DNA of 28,066 nt from DATFYM01 sp035315065 (GCA_035315065.1 DATFYM010000134.1:1-28066), one strand, 5' to 3'; counted from the first letter of the stretch, positions 1 to 7,923 are shown. Notes: generated from the sequence alone by a model not told the origin. Program-made: numbers and translations.

Positions 1-249
1 CCTTAGGCTCAAGAGAAGGATGACACGCCCAAGTCGGTCTGTCAACTAAATAATGCAAGAACCGACCTATTTGTGAGCGCGGGAGCCCCGCCGGGGAGGA
101 CTAGCTTGAGACATCTCCCTGTGAAAATGTAGAAACTCCAGTCGCAGAGCTAGCGCTCTGCGCCAGCCGGCCATTATGGAATCATGAGAAGGAGGTCTGC
201 GCTTGGTTCCACCGAAGACCCAGGTTCTGTTTTAGCCGAAACGATCCGC
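1..249. other. non-coding edge region with two palindromes
   Basis: I see no credible gene here. Two perfect dyads are present: CCCCG-C-CGGGG at 86-96 and CGCAGAGC-TAGC-GCTCTGCG at 143-162. The second could fold as a hairpin downstream of the minus-strand PEP-CTERM gene that ends at 250, but it has no T-run, so I do not call it a terminator. Confidence 0.4.
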
Positions 250-972
250 CTACAGGCCGAGCCGACGACGAGCGAAACCAGCCAAGCCAACCAGGGCAGA
301 GCCCAGCAGCAACAAGCTGGAAGGCTCAGGAACCGACGATGGTAGCGTGCCGCTTACTTCGAAGGAGAAGTTGCAGGGCTCAATTACATCGCAAACAGAT
401 TGGAAGTTGACTCCAAGGGAACCGGAGTTGACGAACGACGTGTTATTGATGTGGTCTCCACCGCCGGTACCCTCTGTGGGCCCAGAGGTGAGGGACTCAT
501 ACGAGGCGTCCGATCCATTGCCCACCGGCGCGCAGGAGAACCAGTAGGTGCCGGGGGCGAGGAACACGTCAGGGAAGGCGCAGGTAACGAAAGCGCCGGT
601 GAAGCCGAATCCATTCTGGCCGTTCGCCACGATGCTAAAGTTGGCGCCATTCGAGGTACCGGAAGCGACCACCGTGCCGCCGTTGCCGCTGGAGACGCCG
701 GAATTGATCGACCAAATGCCCGAGCTAAAGTCGCTCGTACTGCTCACAAGGTTGTTGGTGGTAATGCCGGTCGCATCCCAGCCGGTGCCAGCCACGATGG
801 CGTTGTCGAAAACTTCAGCGTCGATCCCCGGTAGGTATCCGTTGCGCAGGAAGTTGACTCCGTTGAAGTCGCCACCGTAGTACAAACAGTTGGGGTCGCC
901 CGTGCAGGTGGAAGGCTTGGCCGTCCCGACCGCAAGAGCCATGACCGTCGCAAACAACATCAGTTTCTTCAT
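250..972 (-). CDS. exported PEP-CTERM sorting-domain protein
   Basis: A 240-residue secreted protein of unknown function. It starts MKKLMLFATVMALAVG, a typical signal peptide, and ends with the motif VPEPSS followed by a hydrophobic stretch (LLLLGSALVGLAGFA) and RRR, the tripartite PEP-CTERM signal recognised by exosortases. The middle is rich in Ser, Gly and Asn, as in extracellular or exopolysaccharide-associated PEP-CTERM proteins. I chose the start at 972 because a GGAGG ribosome site sits a few bases upstream and the signal peptide begins there; the frame stays open 58 codons further upstream, but that stretch has no such features. No exosortase gene lies in the window. The neighbour at 1159-2127 carries the same sorting signal on the same strand, so the pair may be co-expressed. 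Confidence 0.85.
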   Translation of the reverse strand: MKKLMLFATVMALAVGTAKPSTCTGDPNCLYYGGDFNGVNFLRNGYLPGIDAEVFDNAIVAGTGWDATGITTNNLVSSTSDFSSGIWSINSGVSSGNGGTVVASGTSNGANFSIVANGQNGFGFTGAFVTCAFPDVFLAPGTYWFSCAPVGNGSDASYESLTSGPTEGTGGGDHINNTSFVNSGSLGVNFQSVCDVIEPCNFSFEVSGTLPSSVPEPSSLLLLGSALVGLAGFARRRLGL

Positions 973-1158
973 GGCGTCTAACCTCCGGAGATTGGTATGT
1001 ACAGAATTAGGGCATGGGAAAAACTTGCGTTCGGACTTTAATGAATTGGGTCGCTCCTGCGCCACGCCCGCCTGGTGCAAGGCCAAGGCCAGATCCAAAG
1101 CCGTAAACACTCGCCACACTCGCTGCTGCGCTGCGTTCATGCCCATGCCGCTTTCTGC

Positions 1159-2127
1159 TCACCGCTTTCGGTTTTCATTTCTCCGCCGGCGTAAACAGCC
1201 TGCCATCCCCACGAGAGCCGTGCCGAGCAGAGCCATTGTTCCGGGTTCCGGAGTGGGGGTCGCCACGTAACCACAACCTGTCTGGGGACATCCGCCTCCA
1301 ATGTAACTACCTGAGATCACGCCGGCGTCGTTGATCCCCTTAGGTCCGTTAAAGGTACCGCCCGGGAAGTCAAGCGTGCTGAAGACGCCTCCGGCATCCA
1401 GAAACCCATGTTCGACCCCGTTAAGACTGTAATCGCCCACGATCTGGCCGTTGTCGTTGACGGCGAACGCCCCGGTCTCGGACGCGCCGGGAAAATCCAA
1501 AGTACCAAAGACTCCTCCCGAATCCAGGTACCCATGACCCGCTCCGTTTGCGTCAATATAGTAGCCCACGATTTGGCCGGAGGCGTTGATGCCCCAGGCA
1601 GTGGTGCTGCTCGCTCCGGGAACGTCGAGCGTGCTGAAGACTCCTCCGTTATCCAAAAACCCGTGCAAAACCCCATTCGCGTCAGTGTAGAAACCCACAA
1701 TTTGGTCCGCAGCGTTGATGCCGTCTGCGACGGCACCCGTCGACCCTGAGGGGGCTATGGTCGTGAAGTTGCCCCCCGAATCCAAAAAGCCGTAGCGGAT
1801 GCCATCTGCACCCAGATAATTCCCCACGATCGCCCCAGAGGAATTTATGCCTTCGGGGACGGTGAACTGGGCGCCAGGGAGATTTACGCTGGTGAAATTT
1901 CCTCCGGAATCCAGAAACCCGAACGGACACGAGGGTTGACAGTAATAACCCACGATGTCCCCAGCATTGTTAATTCCCTCGAAATCGGTCGCTTTCGCGC
2001 CAGGGACGGCAACCGAAGTAAATATGTACCCATCTGCCCAGGCTGGGCTCACGGACGCCAACACGCCCCCGAGCAGAGACAGCGAAAGACCGAGCATTCG
2101 CATTTTCTTCATCACCCATTTCTTCAT
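1159..2127 (-). CDS. HAF-repeat PEP-CTERM exported protein
   Basis: A 322-residue exported protein. The N-terminus (MKKWVMKKMRMLGLSLSLLG...SPAWA) is a signal peptide. The body is about six copies of a ~38-residue unit with the pattern GIN-x-x-G-x-IVG-x-Y, then HGFLD-x-GG-x-F-x-TLDFPGA, which matches the HAF extracellular repeat family (TIGR02913). The C-terminus has PEPGT, a hydrophobic segment and RRRR, a PEP-CTERM signal. Its biochemical role is not known; such proteins are surface or matrix-attached. Start 2127 is supported by AAAGGAGAG five bases upstream; an in-frame ATG at 2193 lacks comparable support. The gene is divergent from the winged-helix/TPR regulator at 2382, with about 255 bp between start codons, so regulation by that neighbour is possible but unproven. 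Confidence 0.85.
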   Translation of the reverse strand: MKKWVMKKMRMLGLSLSLLGGVLASVSPAWADGYIFTSVAVPGAKATDFEGINNAGDIVGYYCQPSCPFGFLDSGGNFTSVNLPGAQFTVPEGINSSGAIVGNYLGADGIRYGFLDSGGNFTTIAPSGSTGAVADGINAADQIVGFYTDANGVLHGFLDNGGVFSTLDVPGASSTTAWGINASGQIVGYYIDANGAGHGYLDSGGVFGTLDFPGASETGAFAVNDNGQIVGDYSLNGVEHGFLDAGGVFSTLDFPGGTFNGPKGINDAGVISGSYIGGGCPQTGCGYVATPTPEPGTMALLGTALVGMAGCLRRRRNENRKR

Positions 2128-2347
2128 TGTTCTCTCCTTTTCTGAATCTTCACTCGACCAAGCCGAGGCATCTGAAGACTGCTGAGTCTCCAAACCGCTG
2201 TCTCCTCTTGGTGCCGACGACTTTGAAGCTGACGCGAACGCATGTCAATGCACCGGGATGCGACTTTTTTGCTCTCGGACATCTTCCTCAAAACAAAATG
2301 GTTCCGCTGACATGTTCCCTGGTGTAATAAGCTGCGGGCAGGGGACG

Positions 2348-2356
2348 TGTTATAAT
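2348..2356 (+). promoter_or_regulatory. extended -10 promoter of the winged-helix/TPR gene
   Basis: TGTTATAAT is a perfect TGn-TATAAT extended -10. No good -35 is seen at the expected distance, as is usual for extended -10 promoters. Transcription would begin near 2363, giving a leader of about 20 nt before the TTG start at 2382, with GGAGGG at 2367-2372 as ribosome site. Confidence 0.65.
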
Positions 2357-2381
2357 CTGGACATCTGGAGGGTGCAGCCGA

Positions 2382-4379
2382 TTGAACACCACTCAAGCGA
2401 AAACCCGCGTTCGGTTCGGGGTGTTCGAGCTTGACGTGTGCGCCGGCGAACTGCGCAAAAGTGGCTTGAAGATAAAGCTCCAGCCCCAACCTCTCCAGGT
2501 TCTGCTCTTGTTGCTCGAACGCCCCGGTGAGGTTTTCACCCGCGAGGAACTGCGACAAAAACTCTGGCAAGCGGATATCTTCGTCGATTTCGAGCGCAGC
2601 CTTAATAAAGCAGTCGTCAAATTGCGCGAATCGTTGGGTGATAGTGCGCAGTCTCCACGCTACATCGAGACGCTCCCTCGCCTGGGCTATCGCTTTATTG
2701 CGGCGGTTGAAGAAATTGACAGGAGTCCCACCGAGGTGCTGCCGGCCCCGCCCGCTCTCGGAGACAAGGACTTATCGGAGGTTCGCGGAGATGGCGAAAC
2801 ACCGCTGGCCTTGTTTGGGCAAGCTGGGGATCATTCCTACCCGGTCGGAGAAACAGGGGCGCTGGAGACCGGGGGCACGCGCGATGACAGCCGTCAAAAA
2901 AGAAGATACCCACTCGCGTTGACAACTGCCGCCTTGGTGGCGATCGCAGCGTTTTTGTTCGGGCTAAATGTCGGCGGGTGGCGCGACCGGCTGTTGAACC
3001 GGACCCGGCCAGCGCAAATTCAATCCATCGCCGTACTTCCCGTCCAAAACCTCTCCGGCGATCCCAATCAGGAATACTTCGCGGATGGAATGACCGACGA
3101 ATTGATCACTGATCTTGCGAAGATCGGCTCGTTGCGGGTTATTTCGCGCACCTCAGTAATGCGCTACAAGGGCACTCGCGAGAGTCTGCCTCAGATTGGC
3201 CGGGAGTTGAACGTCGACGCGATCGTCGAGGGTTCGGTGATGCGCTCCGGTGACCGGGTGCGGATCACCGCACGATTGGTGCAAGCTCCAACGGACAAGC
3301 ACCTTTGGGCCGAGACCTACGAGCGCGACCTGCGAGATATCCTGGGACTCCAGAGCGAGGTAGCGCGCGACATTAGCGGTGAAGTCCGCGTGAAGCTGAC
3401 GCGCCAAGACCAACTAAACCGCTCCCCTCATCCGGTTGATCCCACCGCCTATGAGGCTTACCTGAGAGGACGCTACGAGCTCACCCGGCAGGACCCAAAA
3501 CTGTTTAAGGAGGCCCTCGCGCAATTCCAGCGCGCGCTGGAAATAGATCCCGTATTCGCCCCCGCATACTCGGGCTTGGCTGACACCTATAATCTCTTTG
3601 GCAACTATGGAGTGATTGCGCCGAAGGAGGCGTTCCCACGGGCTGAAGCAGCGGCCAGGAAATCTCTGGAGCTGGACGATACCCTGGCCGAAGCGCACGC
3701 CTCGCTTGGATTTGCCAAGCATCATTACGACTGGGACTGGTCAGGGGCGGAGAGCGAATACAAACGGGCCATCGAGCTGAGTCCGAGTTATGCGGTAGCC
3801 CACTTGAGGTATGCCGAGTTTCTGTCCACCGTGGCACGGCATGACGAAGCACTGAAAGAGATTCGACGCGGTCAGGAACTCGACCCACTGTCGCGAGTTA
3901 TCGGGAGCAACGTTGGCCGTGTGCTCTTTTATGGGCGCCGATACGACCAGGCAATCCAGGAATTGCGCGCGGCGCTCAACCTCGACCCGAACAACACTCA
4001 CCCGCGCCTCAACCTGGGGAGGGCATACGAGCAAAAGGGAATGTTCACGGAGGCGGTGCAGGAGTTGAAAGTGGTGCAAGCTTCTTTGGGCGGCGGTCCC
4101 CTTATCGCTCTCTCACACGTCTATGCCGTATCAGGAAAGCGCAACCTCGCCAAACAAATGCTCACCGAACTCGAGGCCGAGCCGGATAATACCAACTGGT
4201 TCTTCATTGCAGGTTTATGCGCGGCTTTGGACGAAAAGGACCAAGCCTTCAAATATCTTTCAAACGCTTATGACAACCACGACTTTTTCCTGTCCTTTAT
4301 TTTGGTCGATCCTTACATGGATCCTCTCCGCTCTGACCCGCGCTTCCAAGATCTCATGCGGCGCCTCGGCTTGCCGTAG
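2382..4379 (+). CDS. CadC-type winged-helix / TolB-like / TPR membrane regulator
   Basis: A 665-residue one-component regulator. Residues ~10-110 form an OmpR/CadC winged helix (FGVFELD near the start, FTREELRQKLW, and SLNKAVVKLRESLGD to LPRLGYRF at the end). Residues ~177-198 are a single transmembrane segment. Residues ~214-340 match the TolB-like/FlgO-type domain found in such proteins (IAVLPVQNLSGDPNQEYFADG, then GxELNVDAIVEGSV). From ~350 to 650 come TPR repeats (e.g. ALEIDPVFAPAYSGLADTY). The DNA-binding domain would be cytoplasmic and the TPR part periplasmic. The start is TTG at 2382, with GGAGGG nine bases upstream and the frame beginning just before the winged helix. It is divergent from the HAF/PEP-CTERM gene. 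The ligand and target genes are unknown; the architecture is common in Acidobacteriota. Confidence 0.9.
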   Translation: MNTTQAKTRVRFGVFELDVCAGELRKSGLKIKLQPQPLQVLLLLLERPGEVFTREELRQKLWQADIFVDFERSLNKAVVKLRESLGDSAQSPRYIETLPRLGYRFIAAVEEIDRSPTEVLPAPPALGDKDLSEVRGDGETPLALFGQAGDHSYPVGETGALETGGTRDDSRQKRRYPLALTTAALVAIAAFLFGLNVGGWRDRLLNRTRPAQIQSIAVLPVQNLSGDPNQEYFADGMTDELITDLAKIGSLRVISRTSVMRYKGTRESLPQIGRELNVDAIVEGSVMRSGDRVRITARLVQAPTDKHLWAETYERDLRDILGLQSEVARDISGEVRVKLTRQDQLNRSPHPVDPTAYEAYLRGRYELTRQDPKLFKEALAQFQRALEIDPVFAPAYSGLADTYNLFGNYGVIAPKEAFPRAEAAARKSLELDDTLAEAHASLGFAKHHYDWDWSGAESEYKRAIELSPSYAVAHLRYAEFLSTVARHDEALKEIRRGQELDPLSRVIGSNVGRVLFYGRRYDQAIQELRAALNLDPNNTHPRLNLGRAYEQKGMFTEAVQELKVVQASLGGGPLIALSHVYAVSGKRNLAKQMLTELEAEPDNTNWFFIAGLCAALDEKDQAFKYLSNAYDNHDFFLSFILVDPYMDPLRSDPRFQDLMRRLGLP

Positions 4380-4458
4380 TAGTGTTGGGTCCCGTCTAAG
4401 AGCTGCCCCCCAAGCGGTTTACTACGACAGGATTTCATAGGCTGAGGCAGCAAACGTA

Positions 4459-4485
4459 GCACAGCGCGGCCTTTTGGCCGCAACC
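4459..4485. repeat. palindromic dispersed repeat, copy 1
   Basis: The core GCGGCC-TTTT-GGCCGC (4466-4481) is a perfect hairpin within the context ACAGCGCGGCC..GGCCGCAA. A related copy with the same flanks (ACAGCGCGGC..GGCCGCAA) is at 11570-11590. It lies after the end of the TPR regulator gene and could act as a transcript 3' end, but there is no T-run. Confidence 0.55.
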
Positions 4486-4488
4486 CTC

Positions 4489-4507
4489 CATGACGGAATC
4501 CGTCATG
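4489..4507. promoter_or_regulatory. perfect hairpin upstream of pseudogene start
   Basis: CATGACGG-AAT-CCGTCATG is a perfect dyad with 8-bp arms. The octamer CCGTCATG occurs again at 4536-4543, overlapping the ATG at 4541. The upstream arm CATGACGG could therefore pair either with its close partner or with the start-codon region. A role in translation control or as an operator is inference only. Confidence 0.4.
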
Positions 4508-4540
4508 ATGTTTTAGGCGAACGTCTTGGGGAGGACCGTC

Positions 4541-6048
4541 ATGGAGCGTTTTTTGCAGCGGCATGCGAGCCGCATACTGGGAAGTCTATCAGGATTTGAC
4601 CTGGTTTTGTTTCGCGGCGTACTGCGTTCGATCAGCTACGTGCAAGGGTTGGACTATTTCATGGGAACCAGGGGGTAGGGTTCAAGGACTTTGCCGGGTT
4701 CGTGGAGAAGTTCTCGGCGGGAATCAAGGCGCGGGCCGAGCGGATCGCGCAGCGGGCGGGGCGACCGTTCGTGTATGTGGCCGCGGGGCAAGCGAGCAAG
4801 GAAGCGCGGGTGAGGAAGCTCCTGGAAGAGAAACCGGTAAAGGAAGGGCTGGTCTGCGTGTTGTCGTGTGTCGAACCCTGCCAGACCTTCACGGTGCGGC
4901 GTGACCGGGAGAGCCGCCACCTGCACCTGTATTTCTATTTCGTGGACCGGGACTTTGGGCTGATGCACGTCCGGCTGCAAACCTGGCTGCCGCTCACCCT
5001 CCAGGTGTGTGTGAACGGGCGCGAATCGCTGGCGCGGCAGATGCAGCGGGAGGGGATCGAGTACGAACAGAAAGGCAACTGTTTTACCCACATTGCGGAC
5101 CTGGCGCGGGATCAGGCGTTGCTGGATCGGCTGCTGGAGTTGCCTTGGGCGCAGATCCTCAGCCGCTGGGCACGGGCCGTGAATCTCTGGTTGGCGGCGG
5201 GGGCGCGTCCGCACCTGCGGCGTTACTACTGAACGGTGCGGCAAGGCGAATATGCCACCGACGTGATGTTTCGCAGCCGGGAAGACTTGGCGGCGGTTTA
5301 TCCGTCGCTATGCCGGCACGCCATGGAACAATTTTCTTCCCCCCAGGTGTTGCGTTTCCTGGGGCGACGTACCAACACGCTTTTTAACCGGGAGGTCTGC
5401 AGCACCCAGGAACGACGGGTGGAAGGGGTGTCGTGAAGCGTCGAGTGGAAGAGAACTCGATCAAGATGTACGACAAGCAGGGCAGCGTGTTGAGGGTGGA
5501 GACCACCCTGAATCATCCGCGACGGTTTCGGGTGTACCGTTGCGTGACGCGGAAGGGGCGCCAACAGAAAGGTTGGTATCCCCTCCGCAAGGGCATCGTG
5601 GACTTGCGCCGGCGCGTGCAATTGAGCCGGGGAGCCAATGCCCGCTACCTGGACGCCCTGGCCGTGGTGGGAGAGCCGTGGCCCGCCCATCGCATTCTCG
5701 ACCCGGTCAGCCAGCCGGTGAGGACCCCTCGTCCCTACCGTGCCTTGCAGCCCATCAGCCCGCAAGGCAGTCGTGTGTTCGCCCTCGTGCTGCGGGGAGG
5801 ATTTCACCTGCAGGGAGTGCGCAATCGCGACCTGTGTGCCGCCCTCGCTCCTCCCGGTGAGAGCGACCCCGCTCAACGACGTCGCGCTGCCGCTCGCGCT
5901 ACCCGCCAGTTGCGCTTGCTGCGGGCCCACGGACTCATCTATCGGGTGGGACGCACCCATTACTACCGCCCCACCCAAAAAAGGCCAACAGGTTATGAAC
6001 ACCGCCCTCAAGTTCCGGCAAACTGATCTCGCTCTGCTCGCAGCCTAA
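4541..6048 (+). pseudogene. degraded ~500-residue conserved protein, unrecognised family
   Basis: Read across frames, this is one protein of about 502 residues. It opens MERFLQRHASRILG and continues as SISYVQGLDYFMGTRG, then hits TAG at 4676-4678. The sense resumes in the -1 frame as VGFKDFAGFVEKFSAG, so one base is missing in the G run at 4671-4675. An in-frame TGA at 5230-5232 sits between RRYY and TVRQGEYATDV, where a Trp codon (TGG) is likely ancestral. At 5431-5436 one base is missing between EGV and KRRVEENSIKMYDK. At the A run 5977-5982 another shift is needed to reach the tail VMNTALKFRQTDLALLAA, with stop at 6046-6048. I do not recognise a named domain; from memory such proteins are multi-copy in acidobacterial genomes, but that is not shown here. 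ATG 4541 is the likely original start. A 34-bp inverted-repeat pair follows directly. Three of the four lesions are single-base indels, two of them in homopolymers, so assembly error could explain part but not the TGA. Confidence 0.8.
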
Positions 6049-6082
6049 AAGCTTGCTAAAAAAGAAATTACGGCCCGGCATT

Positions 6083-6311
6083 GCAGAGTTAGGCGTAGTT
6101 TGCCTTACTCTGCGGCTTTTACGTCGCGCCGTTGCCGAAGGTGTTTCGCACGGCATCAAATACGGGTGTGCTCATCGGCGGGCAACAGCACGCGGTCGAC
6201 CGCGAGACCGCTCGGGGCGGTCGGCGCGCGTTTGGTGCTGCCCGTGTAATCATGGACGCTCGACCAAGGCCAGAAGAGCCGCAGAGTAAGGCAGACTACG
6301 CCTGACTCCGC
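6083..6311. repeat. 34-bp inverted-repeat pair bounding 161 bp
   Basis: Positions 6083-6116 and 6278-6311 are inverted copies matching at 31 of 34 positions; all three differences are transitions. Each arm is itself an imperfect hairpin: GCAGAGTTAGGC pairs with GCCTTACTCTGC in the left arm. The 161 bp between them carry no convincing gene. The structure resembles a small non-autonomous element or a long RNA stem. It lies between the pseudogene and the TA cluster. No target-site duplication is obvious. Confidence 0.7.
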
Positions 6312-6325
6312 GCAACCGCTACCCA

Positions 6326-6610
6326 CTAAACCAACACCAGCCGAATGCGGTGGCCTACAGCCATAGCAGCACGCTGGACTGTGTCAAGTTGTACCTTGTC
6401 GTTCTCGGGGTCCAACAGCTTGTCCAGATGAGCGCGGCTCGTTCCCATGCGCCGCGCCATCTCCGCCTTGGTGATGCCCTGCTCGCGCATGGCCTTTTCC
6501 ACCTGCCATGCCAGCATCCGCTTAACGGCGTGGCTGGTTGCGTCCTCGTAAAGTCCCTCCTCCTTGAGAAAGTCATCAAGGGAAGAGCCGATGTGCGGGT
6601 TTTTGCTCAT
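6326..6610 (-). CDS. HTH (XRE-type) antitoxin-like regulator, orphan
   Basis: A 94-residue protein with a helix-turn-helix at about residues 45-67 (ITKAEMARRMGTSRAHLDKLLD), preceded by a helical N-terminus (LDDFLKEEGLYEDA). This resembles the HTH antitoxins that pair with RelE/HigB-type toxins and repress their own promoter. No cognate toxin gene is adjacent: the gene upstream on the same strand is the PIN toxin ending at 6652, 41 bp away, which already has its own Phd antitoxin. It may be co-transcribed with that pair. GAGGT lies seven bases before the ATG. I call it an orphan antitoxin; a general regulator is the alternative. Confidence 0.75.
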   Translation of the reverse strand: MSKNPHIGSSLDDFLKEEGLYEDATSHAVKRMLAWQVEKAMREQGITKAEMARRMGTSRAHLDKLLDPENDKVQLDTVQRAAMAVGHRIRLVLV

Positions 6611-6651
6611 AGGTCAACCTCTTTCGTTGCCTGCCAACCGCCAGACTTCGC

Positions 6652-7071
6652 TTAGCCCGACCACGGGTTGAGAAGCAGCGCTCCGGTTGGCTCAAAATCG
6701 GTGGTGTTCCGCGTCATGACGCGGAGGCCGTGGCGCAGGGCCGTGGCGGCGATAAGCCCGTCCGCGGCATGCACGGCTCGGCCCGCGTTTTGGGCGGCAG
6801 CGGTGAGCTCTCCCCAGATGCGGCAAGTTTCGAGATCGATGGAGAGGATCCGGTCGGCAAAGTTGCGCTGGAGGGCCTGGAGCCAGGCTTCCAGCGCGCG
6901 CTTCTTCCGGCTTTCCGTCAAAAGGGCGATCCCCTTGAAGATTTCACCGACGGATATAACGCTGACGAAAAGGTCCGCGTCGTCAAGACCGTCGACTGCC
7001 CGGCGCACTCCCGGATGCCCCTTGGGTTGCCTCAGTTCCGACAGTACGCACGTGTCGAGCAAGACTCTCAA
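6652..7071 (-). CDS. vapC: VapC/FitB-type PIN-domain toxin
   Basis: A 139-residue PIN-domain ribonuclease, the toxin of a type II TA pair, expected to cleave RNA when its antitoxin is degraded. All four acidic metal-site residues are visible: Asp6 (LLDTCVLSE), Glu43 (SVGEIFKGI), Asp104 (HAADGLIAATA) and Asp125 (TRNTTDF), so it looks catalytically complete. The start is TTG at 7071, which overlaps the TGA of the upstream phd-type gene by four bases (TTGA); this indicates translational coupling. Length is normal for the family. The FitB-like subgroup is inferred from the pairing with a Phd-type partner and the TRNTTDF-type ending. Confidence 0.88.
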   Translation of the reverse strand: MRVLLDTCVLSELRQPKGHPGVRRAVDGLDDADLFVSVISVGEIFKGIALLTESRKKRALEAWLQALQRNFADRILSIDLETCRIWGELTAAAQNAGRAVHAADGLIAATALRHGLRVMTRNTTDFEPTGALLLNPWSG

Positions 7072-7310
7072 AGCTTTACGCTCCGCATAGGGGATTCGTC
7101 GCGGGCAAGGTCGAGTCCCGAGAAGCTTGGACCCTTACCGAGCAAAAAACGCTTGAAGCTCGGCCGTTTGCCGGTGAGCTTTTCGTAGTCGCGGCGGGCG
7201 ACCACCACTACGGCGTCGCGACGCCGCAAGACCAGTTGGGGGTCCCCACTGAGAGCGAGGTTTACTAGTTCGCTGAAGCGATTTTTGGCCTCCGCAAGAC
7301 GCCACTCCAT
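7068..7310 (-). CDS. Phd/YefM-type antitoxin
   Basis: An 80-residue prevent-host-death family antitoxin: MEWRLAEAKNRFSELVNLAL, then a hydrophobic strand pattern (PQLVLRRRDAVVVVARRDYEKL), which is the Phd DNA-binding fold. The C-terminal part, about residues 50-80, would bind and neutralise the VapC encoded next. The start at 7310 has a strong AAGGAGG upstream; a longer reading from 7370 would run through the promoter. It overlaps vapC by four bases. It likely autoregulates through the promoter-proximal repeats at 7323-7340. Confidence 0.85.
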   Translation of the reverse strand: MEWRLAEAKNRFSELVNLALSGDPQLVLRRRDAVVVVARRDYEKLTGKRPSFKRFLLGKGPSFSGLDLARDESPMRSVKL

Positions 7311-7322
7311 CGATTCCTCCTT

Positions 7323-7370
7323 ATCTAGCCAATCTAGCCATATTCTACCGCACCCGTCCCAGGGTTGCAA
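7323..7370 (-). promoter_or_regulatory. phd-vapC promoter and tandem operator-like repeats
   Basis: On the minus strand TTGCAA (7370-7365) and TAGAAT (7347-7342) form -35 and -10 boxes with a 17-bp spacer. Immediately after the -10, the 9-mer TGGCTAGAT occurs twice in direct tandem (7340-7332 and 7331-7323), just before the ribosome site. The position around +1 is suited to repression by Phd or the Phd-VapC complex; binding is inferred. Confidence 0.65.
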
Positions 7371-7405
7371 GTTTATCGCCCGGCCGGTCGCTGCAGTTCT
7401 GACTT

Positions 7406-7477
7406 CATTTTGGATTTTGGATTGAAGAACCCCCGGTGGTCGCGCTTCTCTTCAACCCAAAATCGAAAATCCAAAAT
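7406..7477. repeat. inverted AT-rich repeat of TTTGGAT units
   Basis: ATTTTGGATTTTGGATTGAA (7408-7427) is imperfectly inverted at 7451-7477 (TTCAACCCAAAATCG, then AAAATCCAAAAT). It lies in the 208-bp gap between the phd start and the brnA remnant. It is built from degenerate 7-8-bp units, like other gaps in this window. Confidence 0.6.
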
Positions 7478-7518
7478 AGACGCCCCACGCCGCGACTTTG
7501 GCCGTCTTGTATAGGTTT

Positions 7519-7835
7519 CTATCGCTTGCCCTTGCCAAGACGTGCGGCGTGTCCCTCGCGGCGGGAAAGGCTCCTTTCCTTGCTGAAATGAAGCATCGCT
7601 TGACGTAGAAGCCAATTTGCCTTGGTTTGGTAACCGCGACCATCGGCCTTGAGCCAGGCGATGACGTCGGAGTCCAGACGCATGGTGACGGTTTTCTTCG
7701 CGGGCCGATAGAACTTGCCGATTTCGGCAACGCTCCAATCGAAAACCGGGGCCGCATCCGAAAAATCAATGTCTTCGTCCCTTTTTGCCGCGATGGCGCG
7801 GATGTCGTGCTTCTGTTCCTTGGTGAGCTTCTCAT
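7519..7835 (-). pseudogene. brnA: BrnA-type antitoxin with a frameshifted start
   Basis: The frame ending at TAG 7519-7521 reads KLTKEQKHDIRAIAAKRD, then DFSDAAPVFDW, then KFYRPAKKTVTMRLDSD, then GYQTKANWLLRQAMLHF. This is a typical BrnA: a linker followed by a ribbon-helix-helix. The only ATG with a good ribosome site (AAAGGAG, five bases away) is at 7835, but it is one base out of phase with the BrnA frame. Adding one base after ATGA would restore M-x-KLTKEQK. No ATG, GTG or TTG exists in the correct frame before the internal ATG of VTMRLD. Either the start has been lost by a 1-bp deletion or there is a sequence error. An internal start would give only the RHH part. Confidence 0.8.
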
Positions 7836-7923
7836 AGGCTCTCCTTTCATGCGACTCGGCGGCGCGAGCCGAGATGATTCGGATGATCTCTTCGTTCTCT
7901 TCCTCATAGAATGTATGGACCCA
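7834..7923 (-). pseudogene. brnT: C-terminal remnant of a BrnT toxin
   Basis: Upstream of brnA and in the same frame, the sequence reads VHTFYEEENEEIIRIISARA followed by AESHERRAYE, the characteristic last third of BrnT (RelE-fold ribonuclease toxin). A TAA at 7926-7924 ends the frame on its 5' side, and the N-terminal ~60 residues are absent. The sequence beyond 7926 is instead the promoter region of the plus-strand gene at 7990. The toxin is therefore truncated and surely inactive. Confidence 0.75.

Noticed and set aside
4671..4680. Programmed -1 frameshift as the explanation for the break at 4676
   Set aside because: The slip site is possible, but three further lesions, including a TGA, show that the gene is decayed, so a functional frameshift is not needed.
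6087..6308. GTTAGGC and GCCTGAC resemble integron attC core sites
   Set aside because: The order on either strand is GTTRRRY first and RYYYAAC-like second, the reverse of an attC, and one copy has GAC in place of AAC. No integrase is present.
7452..7907. Minus-strand 151-residue open frame over brnA
   Set aside because: It is one base out of phase with the BrnA reading, which carries all the family similarity; the open frame is low-complexity and Arg/Ser/Pro-rich.
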